A stretch of 64,000 nucleotides of DNA from assembly GCA_012274445.1 (NCBI GenBank), contig JAAROD010000080.1:1674001-1738000 (forward strand), read 5' to 3'. The stretch's first letter is position 1. Every line of letters begins with the position of its first letter. Made by a program: the position numbers and the translations under genes. A model generated the notes under the pieces. That model worked only from the letters and a program-made list of their open reading frames with translations. It was not told the origin of the DNA and made no database searches. The stretch comes from Sclerotiophoma versabilis. Its lineage: Eukaryota; Ascomycota; Dothideomycetes; Pleosporales; Didymellaceae. Below, one piece after another: positions 57,806 to 64,000 of this stretch.

Positions 57806-59058
57806 GCTGCAAGGCTACTGCAGTGAACACAAAGTGCGCCAGTACAGTGTAATGGATGTGTTCGAGTAGAGTCTCAAACAATAAGGTAGCAATCAGATGC
57901 GATGGGGATGGCTGACGTAGTTGCGCCAATACTAGACGCGGATATGGTTGGCATCTTTTATAATGATACAAGAACGTTTAAACATGGGAGAAGTCTCCGC
58001 GAATTGGTAAGTAAAGGCGCGCACGGGCGACTTGGAGGGTGTGACACTGCGGGTCCCAATCATACATTGCTACCCATGAGCTTTCTGAGCGGGCAAAAGA
58101 TGCCGCATGTCCAGCTCGACGAGCGAAGATGCGTAAATCGTCGCAAAAGCAACATATGTTGTTCAGCCCCTATAAGATACAAATTCTGTACTTTCTGCAC
58201 ACAATGGAGCTCTTCAAAGGCGTTGTAACTGGGCAGATGAACTGTAGCTGATGTGCTCTCGATGATTTTGGGGACAGGATGACGCTCGTCAGAGTGACCT
58301 GGTGGTACTGGCGGCGGGAGCAGTTCGCGGCTAGGCAGTTTTAGTCTTGGCGCCTGTCCGGAGAGGCTCAGATTTCTTCTGCTCAGGCAGCGCGGTCAGA
58401 CTTCGGAAGTAAACAGATATTCGTTGACGGTGATCAAGAGCACTCGTTCTAGGGAACAACGAGAAAGAAGATGACTACATTTGATCTCCTCAATATCGCA
58501 AAGATTAGTTTCGTGTTTAAACAGCTATCTTGACCGCTCTCAGTCCCAAGTTACGGCTGATAGTGGTTGTTCTTTGATGCAAAGACCCTGAGTGACGAAA
58601 TGGCTCACATGGGGATCTTCAGCCCTATCGAGAAAAGCGCGCAAGCCTAGAATTGTTAAGCCGCGAACCATCATAAACGTTGAGATCGCCGGCGCGACGG
58701 CGGGGGCAGTTTACCTATCAACCGACGAAACTCGAACAACAGGAAAGGTCAACCAACTCGCAGCCTGGCAGTGCCAATAAGCGACTGAAACGGCGTCGAA
58801 TTCTGTCTGCTCGAATCGTTAATAATCGCAACCCACCCTAGGATTCCCACTATCTATTTGCCTCGTTCGATGCGTTCAAACAGGCTGCCCGGGCATCACC
58901 AGCAGGTCCGTTTGTGTGACAATCATCCCACGCTCGAGGCTGAGTGTTCCATCGCTTCCGTCGATCTCCCGTTGATCTGCTAGATCATCTAAGAAGACAC
59001 AAGCGAAGAAAGACCAATCAAGGCTAGGGGTCTGAAGTTGTCAGCCGTTTGCACCAAT
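57806..59058. other. 1.25-kb intergenic region
   Basis: It contains both the BOR1 promoter (left) and that of the SET-domain gene (right), which are divergent. Frames are at most 108 codons and show no motif. No promoter box was identified with confidence. Confidence 0.6.
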
Positions 59059-61037
59059 ATGGCCACACTCGAAAATGTCGAAGGGCTTTCTGAAGTCATT
59101 GGTCGAGCCATCCAGGAGCACCTGGAAAGATCCAACATCAACGTCGCATGGCCGCAGATAGACAGTTTAGTCCGTCCTATTCTCCGTGTCGAGGCCTTTC
59201 TGGAAGATGCAGGCCCAGGTAATGTTTTGAGCCCACGCTCGGAAAGGGTGGCATCGGTAAGTAACCGCTCCTTACTTGTTCTTCTCTCCTTCTATCGTGA
59301 GAAGCGAACGGCCATGCGAGAACCTGACCGCAGCCGAAGGCCAAAGAAGCACGCTTCAACATTACGCAGTCGGGCTGAACGGCAACATTGACTAACTCAG
59401 TGCAGAGAACACTGGAATTGACTGGCATGATGACTCCAGGCCCTTCGAGAAGCCCAACGGTACCCCGTCAGGACCACGAGATGATGTCGCCGAGCCTCGA
59501 GACCCGGTCACATAGCTCAGATGGCACTGAAGAGGCTGTTGATGTTTCTGACTCCCGCAGAAAAGGCACTGGAGGTCTGAGAATATCGCAAAACCAGACC
59601 ATTCAGGAGGATCACAGCGAGCATCAGCGGCAGATGCAAGTCGACACAAGAAACTTCCCCAAGAGGAAGAAGGTAGCATCCGAGAAGTTTGTCTTCCAGC
59701 CTTCCACACTCGACAAGTTGATCATCGGTATCTGGGAACAGCTCCATGGCTCCATCAACCTCGACCCAAAGGCCATCTTCGAGCAGTTCCAGATCGCCCC
59801 CGCGGGGTCTTCTGACGTCGTCCACCACAATACGGCAGATGTGACGGCCATGGATATGCTCAGTACGACGACCGACAGTACTCACGACTCATTTAGCCAG
59901 ATGAATATGTTCTGTCGCAAGGTTACACAGGCAAGTCGTGTGTGCCGATCCATCGAAATGATCGTGCAGGCACGATGGACAGAGCTATTCGAAGAGCAGA
60001 TTCAGTTCCGCACTGCTGCTATACCTGAACTATCAGCTACCAAACACAGGAAGGCTGTCTTCATGGAGGCATGTCAAGACTTTGGCTGGTCTGAAAAGGA
60101 GCTGCGAAACAAGATGGCGATCTGGCGAGGCTACAAGGAGGTCAAAGATGCAGCAGGCTGGGCAGCTCTTGTGTTTGCCGGTATGGGCATATATCGATAC
60201 TGCAAATACCGCGTCGGCTTCGACAAGGATGCAATGTGGCGACTACGAAACCTTCGAAAGAGACTTGAGGTGGCTGCAGACACTTTACATCCACATTGGC
60301 GGCAATTGCTGGCAATTGTTGGCGAGCCTTCAACGCTACAATACCCAGGGCACCCACATGAGTGGGTAGTATTCGAGGATGGTACAGACCCAGTTCCTCT
60401 ACAGCAAACCTACCTGGACCACAATCGCTACTTCGCGTTCGAACATATCGATGAGTCCATCATTGATGAGTCAGTCTGGGGCTGTGAAGATCCCCGATGG
60501 ATGCCACAACCCAATACAATCGCCCGAATCAACGGCCAGTACATTTGTGCATCGTGTGGTGAACAGCAATCGGACGACCCAAAGTTGAACACCTGCTTCT
60601 GCTTTCCATCGCTTTTCGGCTGTGCGAAGCGTAAACCTCCTACTATCCAGGTTTTCCGCACTCCAGATGGGAAACACAATGGTTTGTTAGCTTTAGCATC
60701 ATTCGAAAGGGGAACAGCGATTGGAGAGCTTGTCGGTCTGATAACGAAAGGCGTAAGCGGACGGGATGTGATGGACAGCTCCACGACACTTGCCAATTAT
60801 CAGATCTGGCAAGAGAGGATTGGTAACTACACCCGCTTCGCAAACCATAGCTGCAAGGCGAATGCGCAGTCATCTACCTTTACGTGGTTAGACACACAAC
60901 GTGTGATCATCGTCAGCAAGGGAATCGAGGCTGGAACGGAAATAACGCTGGATTACGGTGACAAGTACTGGGCCGGTTTGGATAAAGCGTGTCTTTGTGG
61001 AGAATCGTGTTGTAGATATAGAACTAGAGACCGTTAG
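59059..61037 (+). CDS. SET-domain protein (putative lysine methyltransferase)
   Basis: Exons 59059-59256 and 59406-61037 give 609 aa. The N-terminal ~60 residues (MATLENVEGLSEVIGRAIQE) form a helical segment, followed by a disordered stretch and a helical middle domain (CQDFGWSEKELRNKMAIWRG, YCKYRVGFDKDAMWRLRNLR). The SET domain is at about 480-590: GLLALASFERGTAIGELVG, then RFANHSCKANAQ with the NHSC knot at about 546, and GTEITLDYGDKYW with the catalytic-type Tyr. A post-SET-like cluster CLCGESCCRY closes the protein. A second Cys cluster precedes SET (CASCGEQQ and CFCFPSLFGC). All SET signature residues are present, so methyltransferase activity is likely. The histone or other target is unknown. 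Confidence 0.9.
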
Positions 61038-61278
61038 CTGGTCTAAAACAGACAGGAATGGATTTAACGAAGGTAAAAGGTAACCTAACGCGTTGATGAG
61101 AACAATAATGATATTTGGTGGAGGAAGAACTGAAGCGGTAACGCTAGTGTTATCGATACCACTAGCGCCAGTCTCTCACAAAATTTCGAGATGCGCGCCG
61201 AGGCAGGAACGTTTTGCTGCTTACAACACCGATTTTGCCTATTTTCACTTGTTCAAAACATCACCAAACAACTCTAGA
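61038..61278. other. Short promoter region of DBP8
   Basis: Only 241 bp separate the SET-domain stop from the DBP8 start at 61279. The DBP8 frame stays open upstream to about 61093, but that segment lacks family similarity and is treated as leader. Confidence 0.6.
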
Positions 61279-62829
61279 ATGGCGCGGGACGACTCAGAAT
61301 TTAACTCATCAGACGAGGAGATCTTGGAACACCAAGTGGGCTCGAGGAAGAGGAGGAAGCTTTCGCCTAGCGCCGAGGACTCTGATCAATCTTCTGAAAA
61401 CTACCAGGCTGCCGCACCAGCTCCAGTGTTACCGGTGTCAACAATCTCGAGAATCAAATCCAAACCGCAAGGTGTTCAAAATGCGTCCAAGACTACCACG
61501 CGGCTGCAACCTTCAGGATCACCTACTAAACAAAAGTTGAGCTTTGCTTCTATCGACGTAGCCCCATGGCTTGTAGCTTCGTTATCGTCTATGGAGATCA
61601 GGAGACCTACCGGTATCCAAGCGGCTTGTATTCCCGAAATCCTGAAGGGAAGAGACTGTATTGGAGGTAGTCGAACTGGTACAGGTAAAACTGTAGCATT
61701 CTCTGTACCTATCATGCAGAAATGGGCAGAGGATCCTGTGGGCATTTTCGGACTGATTATCACACCAACAAGAGAGTTGGCGATTCAAATCTTCGAGCAG
61801 ATCAAGGCCATCTCAGCACCCCAGTCGATGAAGCCAATCTTGATCACAGGCGGAGCAGACCAGCGAGAGCAGGCCATCAACCTAGCCTCAAGACCGCACA
61901 TTGTTGTTGCCACACCAGGACGTCTTGCAGAGCACATCAAAACATCTGGAGAAGACACTATCTGCGGTCTGCGTCGTGTCAAATTCGTCGTTTTCGATGA
62001 AGCTGACCGACTGCTTACACCAGGAAAGGGTAGCATGCTCCCGGATCTCGAAACCTGTCTCTCTGTTGTGCCGCCACCAGCACAACGTCAAACACTCCTC
62101 TTCACAGCCACAGTCACACCAGAAGTACTCGCACTGAAGGAACAACCACGTCCTGGCCGCCCTCCGATCTTCGTATGTGAAGTAGACACAGAGGACCTTG
62201 CTATCCCGCCCAAGCTGCAGCAGAAGTACATTCAGACCCCCGTCACACACAAGGAATGCTATTTGCATGTCGCTCTTGAAACCCCGGAGAATCTCAAGAA
62301 ATCTGTCATTATCTTCTGCAACCGTACCAAGACAGCTACGTTGTTGGAATACATGCTTCGTCTACTCGATCACCGCGTAACAGCACTGCACTCTGGTCTT
62401 AAGCAGTCTGACCGTGTCAACAACCTTGCCCGCTTCCGTGCGCAGGCTGCGCGCATTCTCGTCGCAACTGATGTGGCAGCTCGAGGTCTCGACATTCCTG
62501 AGGTTGCGCTCGTTATCAATTACGATGTGCCTCGCGACCCAGATGACTACATTCACCGTGTTGGTCGTACGGCTCGTGCTGGACGTGTGGGAACCAGCAT
62601 CACATTGATTGGACAGCGAGACGTTGAGTTGATCTTGGCGATTGAGAAGCGTGTTGGCAAGAAGATGGAGGAGTATGAGGAAGAGGGAGTTAGCATTGAG
62701 GGCAGAGTTGTGCGCGATGCATTGAAGCCTGTTACAGAGAAGAAGCGAGAGGCCATGTTGCAAATCGAGGAGGGTCGCGATGTTCTGGGCAAGAGGAAGA
62801 CTGGCATGCAGAAGCGTAGAGCGAATTAG
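61279..62829 (+). CDS. DBP8: DEAD-box RNA helicase Dbp8 (40S ribosome biogenesis)
   Basis: ATP-dependent RNA helicase of the nucleolus, needed for early 18S rRNA processing and stimulated by Esf2 in yeast. The single-exon 516-aa protein starts MARDDSEFNSSDEEI after an in-frame upstream extension that I reject. Motifs in order: Q motif region (RRPTGIQAACIPEIL), I SRTGTGKT (~131-138), Ia PTRELA, Ib TPGRL, II DEAD (~240), III TAT in LLFTATVT, IV IIFCNRTKTA, V ATDVAARGLDIP, VI HRVGRTARAGR. The Lys-rich tail (VLGKRKTGMQKRRAN) fits RNA binding. Motif III has TAT in place of the commoner SAT. Confidence 0.95.
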   Translation: MARDDSEFNSSDEEILEHQVGSRKRRKLSPSAEDSDQSSENYQAAAPAPVLPVSTISRIKSKPQGVQNASKTTTRLQPSGSPTKQKLSFASIDVAPWLVASLSSMEIRRPTGIQAACIPEILKGRDCIGGSRTGTGKTVAFSVPIMQKWAEDPVGIFGLIITPTRELAIQIFEQIKAISAPQSMKPILITGGADQREQAINLASRPHIVVATPGRLAEHIKTSGEDTICGLRRVKFVVFDEADRLLTPGKGSMLPDLETCLSVVPPPAQRQTLLFTATVTPEVLALKEQPRPGRPPIFVCEVDTEDLAIPPKLQQKYIQTPVTHKECYLHVALETPENLKKSVIIFCNRTKTATLLEYMLRLLDHRVTALHSGLKQSDRVNNLARFRAQAARILVATDVAARGLDIPEVALVINYDVPRDPDDYIHRVGRTARAGRVGTSITLIGQRDVELILAIEKRVGKKMEEYEEEGVSIEGRVVRDALKPVTEKKREAMLQIEEGRDVLGKRKTGMQKRRAN

Positions 62830-63145
62830 ACGGCTGATGAATGTGACTGCAGAACGAAGGCGTATACTCGAACTACACCGATCCCTGTGCTAACCGGACA
62901 TATCCTCTAAATATCGTCCTACACGCTCTAAACGCTCATGTCGTGAACCCTGAGCCATCTTGTGCAGCCAATCAGCACCTCACGATTACTAGCTCCGCAC
63001 TGCACAACGAACAGTCTCGCAAAGTACTGCCATAGCTACAAGTTCAACGTCACGTGTCATAGAGTCACTGAATCATCAGACAGCAGATATAAGAAAGGGC
63101 GTATCAAGTCATAACAGGAGAGCAAGCAGAAGAAGCGCGTCGACA
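62830..63145. other. Short intergenic stretch
   Basis: 316 bp between two plus-strand genes. AT-leaning with a possible TATA-like stretch near 63085 (CAGATATAAG). Nothing else was seen. Confidence 0.5.
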
Positions 63146-63986
63146 ATGACAGCAATGACACCACCTGAGTACCCGAAAACAGCAGCCAACAAGCTCGGCC
63201 GGCTAGCGAACAGAGGTAAAGCGATATCTATCAGACGTGCGAAAACACTGTATCCATACCAATTACACAACAGGCATATACGACTTCGCAACAATCCATA
63301 CACTCATCAACACCTGCCCAGTCCTGCACGTGTCCTTCAACGACCCAGAACACCCGTTCCCAGTCATCCTGCCCATGCTGGGCTGTACGGGCAACTTTGC
63401 GAACCAAAACGCAGATGCAAACACCACACCGCAAGATCTCTATATCCACGGCTACGTGTCAGGCCGAGTATTCAACAAAAGCAAAGATGCCGCTGCCGAC
63501 GGCCTACCAATGACCGTCGCAGCAACCTTCCTCGACGGCCTGGTCCTCGCCCTCGCCCCCTTCCATAACTCGTGCAACTATCGCTCAGCAATCGTTTATG
63601 GGTATGCCACGCTTGTGACGGACAAGGCTGAAGCACTGTATGCTATGGAGCTCATTACTGACAACCTCCTTCCCGACCGGTGGGCGAAGAGCAGGAATCC
63701 ACCTACCAAGGCTGAGCTCTCGTCGACTTCCATCCTGAGAGTTAGCATTGAATCAGCGAGTGCAAAGATTAGGGAGGGCGGGCCGTCTGAAGATCGAGCG
63801 GATTTGAAGGACGAAGGGTTGGTGAAGAGTACATGGACGGGCGTGGTTCCGTATTGGGGCACGTGGGGCGAGCCTGTAGAAGGGAAAGAGAATGGCTGTG
63901 CGCAAGTCGAACCTTATATTGAGGAATGGAGGATGAAGGAGACGTCGAAAGCGAGGAATTATGCTTTCGAAGCTATTGAGAAGTAG
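63146..63986 (+). CDS. FMN-binding split-barrel protein (pyridoxamine oxidase-like)
   Basis: Exons 63146-63215 and 63274-63986 give 260 aa. The N terminus MTAMTPPEYPKTAANKLGRL leads across the intron into RGIYDFATIHTLINTCPVLH, typical of the flavin-nucleotide-binding family related to pyridoxamine 5'-phosphate oxidase and NimA. The barrel continues with VSFNDPEHPFPVILPMLG, YIHGYVSGRVF and MTVAATFLDGLVLALAPFHN, then SAIVYGYATLVTDKAEALYA. The C-terminal part carries WTGVVPYWGTWGEP. Substrate unknown; such proteins reduce small molecules or bind flavin without known reaction. Complete within the window. Confidence 0.9.
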
Positions 63987-64000
63987 AGCCGGTCCGCTTG

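Noticed and set aside
1..64000. CRISPR arrays, operons or bacterial-type promoters
   Set aside because: No regularly spaced repeats were seen, and the window has spliceosomal introns and fungal genes throughout.

Overview
The window is nuclear DNA of a filamentous ascomycete, most likely a Dothideomycete of the Pleosporales type. Its genes carry short introns of about 45-60 bp with GT-AG ends and CTAAC/CTGAC branch points, and the protein set is typically fungal (TEF1, PAS kinase, CAP10 glycosyltransferase, BOR1, MED10, DBP8, DRG1). No order-level marker was compared, so the placement is inference. Exon-intron models were built by hand: each join keeps frame and restores recognisable family motifs, except where stated.

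Layout. 1-1476 (-): 5' part of a low-complexity ascomycete protein running off the left edge. 1477-7.98 kb: gene-poor, with an AT-rich decayed repeat near 5.4-5.75 kb. 8.16-11.19 kb (+): elongation factor 1-alpha, whose last intron is expanded to about 1.24 kb by an inserted open frame with a GIY-YIG-like nuclease signature and a C-terminal C2H2 finger. 11.8-23.2 kb: compact block of an adaptor-motif protein (ppk6-like), a PAS-domain kinase, a CAP10/GT90 glycosyltransferase and the convergent tRNA 2'-phosphotransferase TPT1. 26.3-27.9 kb (-): C2H2 protein. 27.9-32.75 kb: gene-poor, with simple repeats. 32.75-35.3 kb: Rab5 GTPase and a single-span membrane protein with PPxY motifs. 35.3-38.6 kb: second gene-poor tract, with a 426-bp inverted-repeat element and a second copy of the 5.5-kb repeat. 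38.6-45.9 kb: an acylation-motif orphan, cysteine dioxygenase, DRG1 and a CENP-B-type DNA-binding protein. 47.8 kb: intron-containing tRNA-Ile(AAU). 50.2-64 kb: PXA-domain protein (with a 1-kb intron), divergent MED10, an unknown 372-aa protein, borate transporter BOR1, a SET-domain protein, helicase DBP8 and an FMN split-barrel protein.

The named genes are mostly housekeeping: translation (TEF1, DRG1, tRNA-Ile, TPT1), ribosome assembly (DBP8), transcription/chromatin (MED10, SET, CENP-B-like, C2H2), trafficking (Rab5, PXA, ppk6-like) and metabolism/transport (CDO, BOR1, PAS kinase). There is no sign of a biosynthetic cluster. The most unusual object is the nuclease-like ORF inside the TEF1 intron. 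It looks like a homing-type or introner-like element that ends in its own branch point and splice acceptor, in one of the most conserved genes of the genome.
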